64,000 nucleotides of DNA from NCBI GenBank assembly GCA_050184295.1, contig JBFXAM010000001.1, forward strand, positions 1-64,000. Reading direction: 5' to 3'. The translations under genes were made by a program, and so were the position numbers. This DNA is from JBFXAM01 sp050184295. GTDB taxonomy: Bacteria > Planctomycetota > Phycisphaerae > UBA1845 > Fen-1342. Positions 35,820 to 44,875 of this stretch are shown here, one piece after another (the stretch's first letter is position 1; the number at the start of each line of letters is the position of its first letter). Under the pieces are notes generated by a model that saw only the letters and a list, made by a program, of their open reading frames with translations, was not told where the DNA came from and ran no database searches.

Positions 35820-38003
35820 TCACACACCCTTCCGCTGGTGCGCCGCCGCCGCATCCGCGAGGAAGCGATCCGTGTAAACCGGGTCCACGCGCCGACAAGT
35901 GCGCGTCGAAAGCTCAGCGATCTCCTGATACTGCGGGTCTTCGGCGTACGTGAAGAACTCGCCCGCGAGAATCGCGAGCCGCAGCAGGTGGCGCAGCACG
36001 ATGCCCTCCTGCTTCACCAGATCCGCGGCGCGGACAAATTTGAAGAACTCACAGGCGTGTTCGAAGGCGCTGCCGGCGACCCACTTCGGCTGAACCTCGA
36101 CCGGCTCGGGGTTGGGCAGCGACGCCTCAAAAACGAGCTTCAGCATCTCGGGAAACGTGGGCGGGCGCGGCGGCGGCTCGTCGTCCCACGCGTCGTCCGC
36201 TTCGTCATCGTCGCGTGCGCCGCCGGGGACCGTCGCGGCGACAATGCCCATTTGGATCATGAGCGGTTCGAGCACCTCGGTCTGGAGCGGGCCGGGCGTG
36301 AGCGTCTCGGGGATCGGCACGCGGCGCTCGATGACGGGCGGGATCGAAAGGACCGACTCCAGCGCCAGGATCTTCTCGTTCAGGCTCGCGGTCGCGAGCT
36401 GTTTGCCGAGGAAGTCGGCATACAGCGGATCGACGCTGCGGAACTGGAGCAGCCGGCGGATGGACTCGGCGAGTGTGACATGGTCGCCGTCGTCGGAGCG
36501 CGTGAGGAATCCCAGGCCGGCGAGGTTCCCGATCATGAAATCGAGCTGCTGCTGAAAGCTCTCGATGCGGTCGAGCGACGTGAACCGCTTGGTGAGGAAG
36601 TGTCGCACGTCGTGGAGCGCGCCGAACTTCGTGAGCAGATAGACCAGCACCGAATAGGGGATCATCGAGCGACTGTACAGTTTCGCCGGCCCGGCCTCGA
36701 TCAGCGTCTTGAACTGTCCCTGCGACCAGTACTGCTCGGTGCTGCGCCGGGTGGGTCGTTTTCGCTCCAGCTCCTTGCGGGCCCGCATGATGCCGGGGTC
36801 TTTCGAGTTGGGGTCGATCTGCTCGTACTTCTTCCTCCACTTGTGAATCTTCACGTCGTCTTCGTGTGCGAACGCGTACACGTAGCCTCTCGTGTCAAAC
36901 TGCGGACGCCCGGCGCGGCCGAAGATCTGGTGCGCGGTTGCGGGGGGGATGAGCTTCTTGTCACGCCGCGGCCCCTTCAGCAGCGCCGTGATCACGACCG
37001 AGCGGGCCGGCAGGTTGATGCCGGCGGCGAGCGTCTCGGTGCAGGTGACGAATGGCGCGAGCTTGCGGTGAAACAGCGTCTCGACGATCGCCTTGTGCTT
37101 GGGCAGCACGCCCGCGTGATGCACGCCGACGCCGCGCAGCAGCATCTGGCGCAGCTTGGGCCCGACGCCGTCGACGAGGTCTTCGCGCCGCTCGTCGAGG
37201 TATTGCTCGATCTGCCTCTTCTGCGCGTCGCCAATGAGCGGCAGCCCCTTGAGCCGCTCGGCGAGTTCCCAGCATTCGTCGCGGTTGAAGCAGAAAACGA
37301 GCACGGGAACGCGGTTGGTGGCGTCGTCGGCGGTGGCCATCTCGGGCAGCGCTTCGGTGAGCAGCTTGTCCTCGACCCAGGTGTATTCGAGCGGGACGCG
37401 CCGCTCGGACGTCGTGACGAGCGTGAGTTCGCGCCCGTGCTCCTTCTTGAGCCAGCCGGCGAAGTCGTAGGGATTGCCGACCGTGGCGGAGAGCAGCATC
37501 ACGCGGACGTGTGCCGGCAGCAGGACCAGCGAAAGCTCCCACACGATGCCGCGCTCGGGGTCGTTGAAGCTGTGGAACTCGTCCATGACGACGGACGCGA
37601 CATTGCCAAAGTCGCCGAGCAGCGGATCGGCGCCGAGCAGGTGGTTGAGCAGGATTTCGGCGACCACCACGCGAATGGGCGCGTCCGGGTTGTCCCGCCG
37701 GTTGCCGGTGATCAGCCCGACCTGCTCGCGCGAGAACCCCCAGCGCTCGACGAGTTCACACAACTCGCGGTACTTCTGATCGGTCAGCGCGATCAGCGGC
37801 GTCGTGTAATAGAGCTGCTTCCCGGTGTGGAGCGCTTCGAACACGGCGGCTTCCGCGATGAGCGTCTTGCCCATGCCGGTCGGAGCGCAGACGAGCAGAC
37901 CGCCTTCGCACGAGAACCACGCCAGCAGCGCCTCTTCCTGGAACGCATAGAGCTCGTAGCTCACCGAGTCGATGAATTTGGAGCAGAGATCGCCGCGGTC
38001 CAT
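35820..38003 (-). CDS. Ski2-like superfamily 2 DEAD/DEAH-box helicase
   Basis: I choose the ATG at 38003 (MDRGDLCSKFIDSV); in-frame starts further up would overlap the divergent gene. The core has Q-like region, Walker A APTGMGKT, DEFH (VVMDEFHSF), motif III LLSATVGNP, and motif VI QIFGRAGRPQFD. A winged-helix and a helical C-terminal part follow. The 727-residue layout is that of Ski2/Brr2-like RNA helicases, which occur in some bacteria and include relatives acting on DNA. It may process structured RNA, but substrate choice is not evident. It has no co-directional neighbour within 400 bases. Confidence 0.85.
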   Translation of the reverse strand: MDRGDLCSKFIDSVSYELYAFQEEALLAWFSCEGGLLVCAPTGMGKTLIAEAAVFEALHTGKQLYYTTPLIALTDQKYRELCELVERWGFSREQVGLITGNRRDNPDAPIRVVVAEILLNHLLGADPLLGDFGNVASVVMDEFHSFNDPERGIVWELSLVLLPAHVRVMLLSATVGNPYDFAGWLKKEHGRELTLVTTSERRVPLEYTWVEDKLLTEALPEMATADDATNRVPVLVFCFNRDECWELAERLKGLPLIGDAQKRQIEQYLDERREDLVDGVGPKLRQMLLRGVGVHHAGVLPKHKAIVETLFHRKLAPFVTCTETLAAGINLPARSVVITALLKGPRRDKKLIPPATAHQIFGRAGRPQFDTRGYVYAFAHEDDVKIHKWRKKYEQIDPNSKDPGIMRARKELERKRPTRRSTEQYWSQGQFKTLIEAGPAKLYSRSMIPYSVLVYLLTKFGALHDVRHFLTKRFTSLDRIESFQQQLDFMIGNLAGLGFLTRSDDGDHVTLAESIRRLLQFRSVDPLYADFLGKQLATASLNEKILALESVLSIPPVIERRVPIPETLTPGPLQTEVLEPLMIQMGIVAATVPGGARDDDEADDAWDDEPPPRPPTFPEMLKLVFEASLPNPEPVEVQPKWVAGSAFEHACEFFKFVRAADLVKQEGIVLRHLLRLAILAGEFFTYAEDPQYQEIAELSTRTCRRVDPVYTDRFLADAAAAHQRKGV

Positions 38004-38050
38004 GCGCGGAAGATATCCGACGCGGCGCGGCGTGGATATCATCGCGCGCC

Positions 38051-38881
38051 ATGAAGCCCGAAGAACGCGATCCACCGGCACGCACCACCGACAGCGGCGC
38101 GCCGTCCCGTGACGCGGACGCGGCCCGCCACGAACTCGCGACGCTCGCGCCGCCGCGTGCCGACGACTGCGCCGCCGTCGCGGCGTTCGCGGGGCGCGTG
38201 GCGGAAGCGGCGGCCGGCGCCGCGGACGCGGAATTGCAGCCGCACCGCACGGCGCTGCGGGTTGTGCAAGCCGCGATCCGCGCCGAGGCGGCCGCGGACG
38301 CGCTGATGGATCGCTCGCCGGACCGCGCCCGGCGTGCGTGCCAGGCGGGGTGTTCGTTCTGCTGTCACATCGCCGTCTCGCTCACCGTGCCGGAGGCGTT
38401 GCGCATCGCGGCCGAGCTGCGCGCGACGCGGACCGCGGAGGATCTGCGCCGGGTGCGCGATCGCATCGCGAGCGTTTCAGCGCGCGTGTCGGCGCTTTCG
38501 CTCGAGGAGCGGGCGAAGGCGCGAACGGCTTGTGCGCTGCTGGGCGCAGACGGTGCGTGCACGATTTATGAATTTCGTCCCCTCGGGTGTCGCAGTTGGA
38601 CCTCGCTTGCGCGCGACGATTGCGAACGCGCGTTCGAGCGCAACGAGCCGGGACACCGCGGTGCGCAGGACAAGGTCGGATACGTGGCCGCGTGCGCCGT
38701 GACCGAGGGGCTGGAGCGCGGGTTGCGTGCGGCGGGATTGGATGCGGCGCAATATGAGTTTCATTCCGCGGTGCTGCGCGCGCTCGATGACGAGCAGGCC
38801 GCGGAGCGCTTCGCGGCGGGGGAGCGCGTGTTCGCGGGCTGTGCGCGCGTGTGGTCGGGCGCCCATGCGCACGCGCGTTGA
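38051..38881 (+). CDS. YkgJ-family cysteine-cluster protein
   Basis: The 276-residue protein has an Ala/Arg-rich helical N-terminus and the cysteine cluster Cys97, Cys101, Cys104, Cys105 (ACQAGCSFCCHIAVSLT), then CTIYEFRPLGCR. This is the CxxxCxxCC ... RPxxCR signature of the YkgJ family, thought to bind zinc or iron. The start is 47 bases from the divergent helicase start. Function in the family is unproven. The C-terminal 60 residues are extra helical sequence. Two strong hairpins follow its stop. Confidence 0.75.
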   Translation: MKPEERDPPARTTDSGAPSRDADAARHELATLAPPRADDCAAVAAFAGRVAEAAAGAADAELQPHRTALRVVQAAIRAEAAADALMDRSPDRARRACQAGCSFCCHIAVSLTVPEALRIAAELRATRTAEDLRRVRDRIASVSARVSALSLEERAKARTACALLGADGACTIYEFRPLGCRSWTSLARDDCERAFERNEPGHRGAQDKVGYVAACAVTEGLERGLRAAGLDAAQYEFHSAVLRALDDEQAAERFAAGERVFAGCARVWSGAHAHAR

Positions 38882-38897
38882 CGCGCCGGAACACGGA

Positions 38898-38943
38898 CGC
38901 GGGGGACTCGCGCGACCGGTGGCGGTCGTGCGAATCCCCCGCG
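38898..38943. terminator. Long perfect-type hairpin after the YkgJ-family gene
   Basis: Two 21-base arms (38898-38918 and 38923-38943) pair throughout with only two G-T wobbles around the loop GTGG. It is the strongest hairpin I found in the window and lies between convergent genes. Confidence 0.7.
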
Positions 38944-38997
38944 CGGGTGCTTGCGTGGCGGCACGCCTGCGAGTCCGCAAGCCGGATGTCGCGATCG

Positions 38998-39018
38998 GGA
39001 CTCCGCGATGCGGAGTCC
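38998..39018. terminator. Second hairpin before the beta-repeat gene end
   Basis: Nine-base arms GGACTCCGC and GCGGAGTCC enclose GAT. It lies 18 bases beyond the stop of the minus-strand gene and is probably its terminator. Confidence 0.6.
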
Positions 39019-39035
39019 GGTCGTGACCGCCCCCG

Positions 39036-42000
39036 TCATCCGCCGGTGAGCAACGCGACGAACGGATCGATGTCGAAGTTGTCGACGCGCCCGTCGCCGT
39101 TGATGTCGGCGAGATTCACGTCGCAGCCCGGAAACGCGGCGGCGTATGCGGCCGGGTTGGTGATCGCGAGCACGAACGGATCGATGTCGAAGTTGTTCAG
39201 GGCGCAGTCGCAGTTCATGTCGCCGATCGCCGAATCCGCGACCACCTGCACGATGAGGTTCGTCGCGTTGTGGACCATCTGGAACTTCAGCCCCAGCGGC
39301 CGAAGGCAGGGCGCGTCCAGCGCGGCGAACGTCCCCGTGCGCGAATCGAAGAGCATCACACCGAACGCGTCGCCGAGCTGCGGGACATAGCCGTTGATGA
39401 GCGAAATCCGCAGCGTGCCGCCGTTGAGTATCGCCTGCCCGTTCACGTCGATGAGGTCGCGGAGCTGGCGGAACTCGTTGTCGAACCCGGCGAGTTCGCA
39501 CAGGTAGACGGAGTTCGCCTGCTGGGCGTAGTTGCCGTTCACGTCGAGCGTGCCGAGCCCCTCATACGTGTCAGGGAACGGCGTGAAGCCGTCCGGGTCG
39601 ATGGTGCCGAACACCGAAAGCGCGTTGCTGGTGACGGTTACGTCGCCGTTGCCGCGAAGGACGCGACCGCTGCCGAGCACCAGCCCGTTCACGCTGGTCA
39701 GGTTGCCGCCGTTCATGTCGGTGAGATTCGGCAGGCCAAGGCCGTTGCTGTCGAAGAGGGTCACGTTGCGCGTGTTGAGGTGCAGTTGGGTGCCGTTGTT
39801 GAACGTGACGCCGTCGAAGACGTCGAGCCCCATCGTCATGTTGGCGAGCGCGAAGACCTCGGTGCCGGGGTTGAACACGACCCGGGCGTTGACCGCGCCG
39901 GCCCCGGTCCAGCCGCCTTCATTCGTGGTCGGATGCACGTTGAACGTGTACTTCGTGCCGTCGATGTTCCCCGAGTTGTTGCGGAACCGGCCGTTGAACG
40001 TGATGCCGCTTGTTCCCGTCGACGTAATGACGCTGCCGCCGCTCTCCATGAAGAGCTCGGGGGCCGTGATCGTGCCGGTGCCGTCGAGCCGCCCGTCCTG
40101 TCCCGGCGTGACGATTTCCAGTCCGTTCGGCGCGACGATGTGTCCTCCATTGACCGTCATGTCGTCAAACAACGCCCGGTTCGCATCAAGCACGGTGAGC
40201 GTGTGCGCCCCGACAACAACGAGACTGCCGTCCAGCGCGTGCACCCCCTCGGCCTCGTCCGGATCGCCGATCGTCAGATCGCCGGAAACCAGCGTCAGCG
40301 TGCCGCCGCCCTGAATCTCGATGCTCGAGTCGATGGTCGCGGCGCCGGGGAGGTCGCTGGGACCGGTGACCGACCCCGTCGGCAGGACCAGCACGTGTCC
40401 GCCGTGGATCTCGGCGCCGTCCTCCAACTCCAGCGTGCCGCGGACGACCACGTTGGAAGGCGCGTGGACGATCGCGCCCTGGGCTACTTCCATGAATCCC
40501 GGCTCCCAAATCCGCAGCAGAAGCGGCACATTCAGCACGCCGTTGGCATTCACCACCAGGTTGCCGTCGCCGCCGGCGGCCGCACTCGTACCGCCGACGT
40601 AGACCGCATCGAACGTGGCCGTCGTGCCGGGGTTCTCAAAGAGCACCAAGGCGCTGGAGCTGGCGCTCGCCGCGATCGCCAGCGCGCCGCCGCTCACCAC
40701 GCCGCCCAATTCGGCTTCGTATCGACCGTCACCGGCGCTGCCGACGGTGAGCGTGCTGCCGGCGGGCATCGTCATCGTCGACCCGACGCCATTGATGATC
40801 ATGCCTCCATCGTCGTCGGCGCCCTCGCCCAACGTGACGGAGCCGGTGGTGGAGAGGTCAGCGCCCGATCGTACGTCGAAGTCGCACGCATTGGCGCCGG
40901 CGCCGCCGCCGACGACGAGCGCCGGGCCGCCGACGGTCGGGGTCAGCGTCGCGGTGGCGCCGTTGATCATCGTGATCACGGGATTGCCGACATCGCCGTT
41001 GAACCGCGGTGACGTGCTCGTGCTGCTCCAGGTCAGGGTTCCGCCGTCGATGTTGAGCGCGCCGCCGTTCAGGTCGAGCGTCGCGCCGTTGCCGACCAGA
41101 AGCGAATCGGCGACCACGACTCCGCCGGTGGAGAGTTGAAGCGTGCCGGCCCCGCCGTCGGGGTCCCCGGCAACAAAGAGGGTTCCACCGACGACGGCGC
41201 GTCCGGACGCGTTGACGTTCAACGTGCCGCCCCCCGCGGGGCTCGCGACCGTCGTGTTCCGACCCAGCAAAAGGTCGCCGGCAACATCGAGCGTCGCGTT
41301 CTGCGGGACAATGCCCCCGGCGCCCGCGACCGTGACGGTGCTGCTCGAAGCGCTGCCGAGCGCGATCGCCAGGTCGGCGGCGAACGAAGCCAAGGCGCCG
41401 TTGCTGATGTTCACGATCGCGTCGCCGCCCTGGCCGAAGCGCGACTGGCTGGTGCCGAGCACGCTCAGCGTCGAGCGCGCGAGCGGCAGCGTGTTGGTCG
41501 CACCGCTGATCGTCACGCTCGAAGTGCTCGTCGAATTGTTGCCGGCGATGAACTGGTCCGCGACCTGCACGAGGCCGCCGCCAGTCACGTTCAGCGCGCC
41601 GTCGCCGTTGCTGCCGACCGTGAGATCCACACCGCTGCCGGCGACCCCGATCAGCAGGTCCGCGTCGTCGTCGTTGACGTTGAGCACGCCGATCGCGCCC
41701 ACGCCGCTGCCGACGACGGCGCTGGAGCTCGTGTTGAGCGCTCCGGTGGTGAGCGTCAGCGTCGCGTTGTCGGGGCTCACGTCGCCGACCCGGAGCCCGC
41801 CGGCGCCGATCGTGTGCGGGCTGCTGGCGACGGCGGTGACGACGCCGCGCTTGTAGATCTGGGAGTTGCTCGTCGTCGCCGACGAATTCCAGGTGACGGT
41901 GTACGTGTTCGCCAGGTTGAAGAGCAGGTCGTCAGCGCTCGTGGGAGCCTGTGCCGGCGACCAGTTGCTCGCCGTCGACGCGGTTCCGCCGGACGTATTC

Positions 42001-42110
42001 GCCCAGTTCAGAACCACGGCTTGCGCCGCCGTCGATCCGCCGAACACGAGCAGGACGAGGACGCTGCGAGCGCGCCGCGAGCGCGCCGCGCGGGTGGCCA
42101 GTTGAGACAT
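39036..42110 (-). CDS. Large secreted beta-repeat (autotransporter-like) protein with dockerin-like C-terminus
   Basis: The 1024-residue protein begins with a signal peptide (basic RRARS, then VLVLLVFGGSTAAQA). The mature part is low in charge and rich in Gly, Ala, Thr, Ser and Asn. It is built of loose repeats such as LTVGSNGDGALNVTGGG and LLVGNGATLDLNGGALN, the pattern of autotransporter-associated beta strands or a beta-solenoid. The final 60 residues are the dockerin-like pair DMNCDCALNNFDIDPF and DINGDGRVDNFDIDPF. There is no autotransporter barrel. It would be a fibrous surface or released protein; no catalytic motif is seen. Confidence 0.8.
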   Translation of the reverse strand: MSQLATRAARSRRARSVLVLLVFGGSTAAQAVVLNWANTSGGTASTASNWSPAQAPTSADDLLFNLANTYTVTWNSSATTSNSQIYKRGVVTAVASSPHTIGAGGLRVGDVSPDNATLTLTTGALNTSSSAVVGSGVGAIGVLNVNDDDADLLIGVAGSGVDLTVGSNGDGALNVTGGGLVQVADQFIAGNNSTSTSSVTISGATNTLPLARSTLSVLGTSQSRFGQGGDAIVNISNGALASFAADLAIALGSASSSTVTVAGAGGIVPQNATLDVAGDLLLGRNTTVASPAGGGTLNVNASGRAVVGGTLFVAGDPDGGAGTLQLSTGGVVVADSLLVGNGATLDLNGGALNIDGGTLTWSSTSTSPRFNGDVGNPVITMINGATATLTPTVGGPALVVGGGAGANACDFDVRSGADLSTTGSVTLGEGADDDGGMIINGVGSTMTMPAGSTLTVGSAGDGRYEAELGGVVSGGALAIAASASSSALVLFENPGTTATFDAVYVGGTSAAAGGDGNLVVNANGVLNVPLLLRIWEPGFMEVAQGAIVHAPSNVVVRGTLELEDGAEIHGGHVLVLPTGSVTGPSDLPGAATIDSSIEIQGGGTLTLVSGDLTIGDPDEAEGVHALDGSLVVVGAHTLTVLDANRALFDDMTVNGGHIVAPNGLEIVTPGQDGRLDGTGTITAPELFMESGGSVITSTGTSGITFNGRFRNNSGNIDGTKYTFNVHPTTNEGGWTGAGAVNARVVFNPGTEVFALANMTMGLDVFDGVTFNNGTQLHLNTRNVTLFDSNGLGLPNLTDMNGGNLTSVNGLVLGSGRVLRGNGDVTVTSNALSVFGTIDPDGFTPFPDTYEGLGTLDVNGNYAQQANSVYLCELAGFDNEFRQLRDLIDVNGQAILNGGTLRISLINGYVPQLGDAFGVMLFDSRTGTFAALDAPCLRPLGLKFQMVHNATNLIVQVVADSAIGDMNCDCALNNFDIDPFVLAITNPAAYAAAFPGCDVNLADINGDGRVDNFDIDPFVALLTGG

Positions 42111-42271
42111 CGTACGGTACTCCCGATGGGGGGAGCGCGGCGCCGGACGGCGGCTTGATTCCGGTGTGCCGCTTCTGGACTTCGCCCGAACGCGTCGATC
42201 GCATCCCTGGGGTGTATTGGCGCGACCGGTCGGGAGTTCTCAGCCGGCGCGGACGAAATCCTGGACCCGGC

Positions 42272-42607
42272 TCACCGCTCGTCCTCGCCGAACGCGGAGA
42301 CGGCGTCGTCGCCCGGCCGGCCGGACTCCCAAGTTCCCGCGCGGACGTCGATCCACTCCTTCGATTGGACGCGCCCCGCGCTCGAGAAAAAGACGTGGGC
42401 GCTCACCAGGCGGTCCTTGTCGCGATAGAGCCATTCGTCGCCGGTGTCGAAACTCGGCTCGCCGAGGATGTCGCGCACATCGGCGCGCGTGGCGGTCTCA
42501 ACGCCGATCCGGTCGAAACGCTCGCGCGTCAGTTTCGGCGAACAGCCGACGGCGGCGAACAGTGCGAGCATGGCGAGCGTTGCGGCAATGCGGGTACGTG
42601 ACTTCAT
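42272..42607 (-). CDS. BamE/SmpA/OmlA-like small lipoprotein
   Basis: The 111-residue product has a lipoprotein signal with lipobox AVGC (Cys22). It then matches the BamE-like pattern: FDRIGVETATRADVRDILGEPS, then EWLYRDKDRLVSAHVFF, where the family has a helix, the LGxP turn and a W-x-Y strand. BamE itself is an accessory lipoprotein of the outer-membrane beta-barrel assembly machine, but many BamE-fold lipoproteins have other roles. GAGGG precedes the ATG. The gap 42111-42271 to the next gene on the same strand holds nothing clear. Confidence 0.7.
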   Translation of the reverse strand: MKSRTRIAATLAMLALFAAVGCSPKLTRERFDRIGVETATRADVRDILGEPSFDTGDEWLYRDKDRLVSAHVFFSSAGRVQSKEWIDVRAGTWESGRPGDDAVSAFGEDER

Positions 42608-42741
42608 GGCAATTTCCCTCTGAAAAAACGCCCGGTCGGGGTTTGCCCTCGGCCGGCAGCATTCAGCAGCGTGGCGGACTCTGGCCTCGTGATCCGAGCC
42701 GACGGGCGCTTTCCGTGATCAACGGCGCCCGCGCAGCACAC

Positions 42742-43152
42742 CTACGAAGTCGCTGGTGCGCCGATTCGGCGACGCAATTCCATCACCGCGAGCACCACGA
42801 CGATTCCGGTCGCGTCCGCGAGCCAGTCGCCCATGTCCGGCGAGCGGTTCGCGAACTGCTGCGTCCACTCGTCGAACCCCGCGTATGCCAGCAGCACGAG
42901 CGCGGCCTTCCAGACAAAGCGCGGCGAAAGCACGCGCCAGCGAGCATAAGCGGCGCGCCACGCAAGCCACGCGAGCAACCCGTACGCGAGCCAGTGCAGC
43001 CACTTGTCGGTGTGCGGCACGGGTGCGGGCAGGTGCAGCCGCGGGTAGTGCGTCGCCCCAAACAGCACGCACGCGTACGCGACGAGCGCACGCACCGCCC
43101 AGCGCTCGTGGGGCGGGTCGGGCGGGCCGGGTTCGGCGGAAGCCGGATTCAC
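42742..43152 (-). CDS. VanZ-like membrane protein
   Basis: The GTG at 43152 overlaps the parA stop (GTGA), so translation is coupled. The 136-residue protein has about four membrane helices and the VanZ-like features HTDKWLHWLAYGLLA in helix 2 and DEWTQQFANRSPDMGDWLADATG before the last helix. VanZ-type proteins are small membrane proteins linked in one case to teicoplanin resistance; their biochemical role is not settled. The coupling to a ParA-type ATPase is unusual. Its link to parA may be only positional. Confidence 0.75.
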   Translation of the reverse strand: MNPASAEPGPPDPPHERWAVRALVAYACVLFGATHYPRLHLPAPVPHTDKWLHWLAYGLLAWLAWRAAYARWRVLSPRFVWKAALVLLAYAGFDEWTQQFANRSPDMGDWLADATGIVVVLAVMELRRRIGAPATS

Positions 43153-44177
43153 GGCGTGGCGCGATCTGCCGCGACGGCAGCCCCGTCGGGTGCGACGCCG
43201 CGGTGTTCGCGGGGCTCGTCGGCGGCGGGGGGCGTGCGGCGCTCGAAGTCGTTGTCCGCGCCGCCGTCGACGGCGGGCGCCGGAAACTCGCCGGCGGCCT
43301 GCCGGATGTTTGCGGGCGCGGCGATTGAAGCGTCGGACTGGTTCTGCGAAGCGGCGACACCGCCGTGTGCGGTCCGGGGCGACCGGGTCGGGCGACCATC
43401 GCGGAGCAGTTCGCGCGCGAGATTTGCGTAGTCCTCTGCGCCGTGGCTCGTCCCGGCGTAGTCGAAGATGGTCTTTCCAAAGCTCGGGCACTCGGCGAGC
43501 TTGATGTTGCGACGGATCGGCGTGCTGAAAATCCGCGCGCCGTGCCAGGGCGCGTCGGGCGCCGCGGAGGCCATGAACGTCGTCACGTCGTCCACGACTT
43601 CCTGGGCGAGCTTCGTGCCGCGCTCGTGCATGCAAAGCACGACGCCGGCGACGCGCAGCGCGGGGTTCAGCTCGTCGCGCACCAGCGAGACGGTTTCGAG
43701 CAGTCGGCCGAGGCCCTGCAACGCGAGAAAGTGCGGCTGGAGCGGAATCAGCACCTCGCGCACCGCGGCAAGGGCGTTGACCGTGAGCAAGCCGAGTGCG
43801 GGCGCACAATCGACGATGCAGAAGTCGAACTGGTCCTGATACGCGTGCAGCGCGTCGCGCAACACCGTCTCCCGCCGCGCCCGGCCGACCAGCTCGACCT
43901 CGGCGCCGGCAAGATCGATGCTCGCGGGCAAGACGGCGAGACGGTCGTTCACGCTGCGGGCAATCTCGGCGACCGGCGCGCCGTGGACGATCACGTCGTA
44001 CAGGCTCGGCTCGCCGGGTTGCAGCTCGACACCGACGTGGGCACTGGCGTGCGATTGCGGATCGAGATCGATCAGCAGCACGCTCTTGCGGGCCAGCGTG
44101 AAGGCGGCCGCTAGGTTTACCGCCGTCGTCGTCTTGCCGACGCCGCCTTTCTGGTTGATGACCGCGATCGAGCGCAT
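43149..44177 (-). CDS. ParA/Soj-family ATPase (no ParB nearby)
   Basis: The ATG at 44177 (MRSIAVINQKGG) is the family start. Walker A is the deviant KGGVGKTT form (Lys10 and Lys15), with Walker A' LIDLDPQSHA and Walker B FDFCIVDCAPAL. The typical Soj segment ILCMHERGTKL and IRRNIKLAECPSFGK also occur. The ATPase part ends near residue 250, followed by a low-complexity Arg/Ala/Asp-rich tail of about 90 residues. ParA proteins move DNA or protein cargo along the nucleoid. No parB or parS-like gene is in view, so cargo other than the chromosome is possible. The promoter reads straight into the start codon. Confidence 0.88.
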   Translation of the reverse strand: MRSIAVINQKGGVGKTTTAVNLAAAFTLARKSVLLIDLDPQSHASAHVGVELQPGEPSLYDVIVHGAPVAEIARSVNDRLAVLPASIDLAGAEVELVGRARRETVLRDALHAYQDQFDFCIVDCAPALGLLTVNALAAVREVLIPLQPHFLALQGLGRLLETVSLVRDELNPALRVAGVVLCMHERGTKLAQEVVDDVTTFMASAAPDAPWHGARIFSTPIRRNIKLAECPSFGKTIFDYAGTSHGAEDYANLARELLRDGRPTRSPRTAHGGVAASQNQSDASIAAPANIRQAAGEFPAPAVDGGADNDFERRTPPAADEPREHRGVAPDGAAVAADRATP

Positions 44178-44184
44178 GGCGGGG

Positions 44185-44214
44185 AGTATACGCAACGTGC
44201 GGCGCGAATGTCAG
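44185..44214 (-). promoter_or_regulatory. Candidate leaderless promoter of the parA-vanZ unit
   Basis: CTGACA and TATACT are 18 bases apart on the minus strand. TATACT ends seven bases before the ATG at 44177, so transcription would begin at or next to the start codon. No ribosome binding site is possible with that start. Confidence 0.5.
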
Positions 44215-44255
44215 AGCACGCGACCGCTCGCATCCGCAGCGCGAATCGGTCTGCG

Positions 44256-44849
44256 TCAGCGCCGTCCGCTCGACGCGGAACGCATCGCGGCCGCGACCGC
44301 CTCGTCGAGACTCGCGAGCAGTCGCGGCAGATCGGCGCCGCGGCGTTCGGCCGAGGCGGCATATTGGCGCCACGCCTCGTCGCGACGGCGCGCGAACTCG
44401 GCAAAGGCCGCCGCCAACTCGTCGCGCGTCCAGAGCGTGAGCGGATCCGCGACTTGCGTCTGCTCGCGCGCCCAGCGAACCAGCGCCCCGGGGTCGTCGG
44501 TGTGCGCGTAGAGCCGCCCGAACAGCGCCACGCGGTCGCTGACGGGCGCGAGCGGATCCGTCGCGTCCTCGTGCAGCGCGCGAAGCTGGTCGTCGAGCGT
44601 CTTCCGGTCGAGCGTGTCGAGCCAGCCGGCCCGGCGGTCGTTGGCTTTGGGCGGCGCCGTCAGGCGGGCCGGTGGAACCATGAGCAGCTTGTGTCCGACG
44701 ACCGGGAACTGGACCGACACGCGATGCTGCGGCGCGCCATGTTGATGCGTGGTCTGTACGCGGAGAACCTGACCGACGCCCCAATCCGGCCGGGCGGGAT
44801 TAAACACCTTCTGTCCGACCAGCTCCGGGCCGCAGGCCAGCTCGCTCAT
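44256..44849 (-). CDS. DUF3553-like (CarD/UvrD-type barrel) protein
   Basis: The 197-residue protein begins VGQKVFNPARPDWGVGQVLRVQ and continues HRVSVQFPVVGHKLLMVPPARL, which matches the small DUF3553 beta-barrel found alone or at the ends of UvrD-like helicases. The rest is helical and rich in Arg/Ala/Asp (LTLWTRDELAAAFAEFARRRDEAW). GGAGGAG precedes the ATG. It follows ruvB by 26 bases on the same strand, so it is probably the last gene of the ruvCAB operon. A link to DNA repair or transcription-coupled events is suggested by that position and by the barrel's usual partners. Confidence 0.7.
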   Translation of the reverse strand: MSELACGPELVGQKVFNPARPDWGVGQVLRVQTTHQHGAPQHRVSVQFPVVGHKLLMVPPARLTAPPKANDRRAGWLDTLDRKTLDDQLRALHEDATDPLAPVSDRVALFGRLYAHTDDPGALVRWAREQTQVADPLTLWTRDELAAAFAEFARRRDEAWRQYAASAERRGADLPRLLASLDEAVAAAMRSASSGRR

Positions 44850-44875
44850 TCCAGCGTCACTCCTCCAACCCGCAG

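Noticed and set aside
43149..44177. A plasmid or chromosome partition locus
   Set aside because: ParB, parS-like repeats and replication genes are absent; only a ParA-type ATPase is present.
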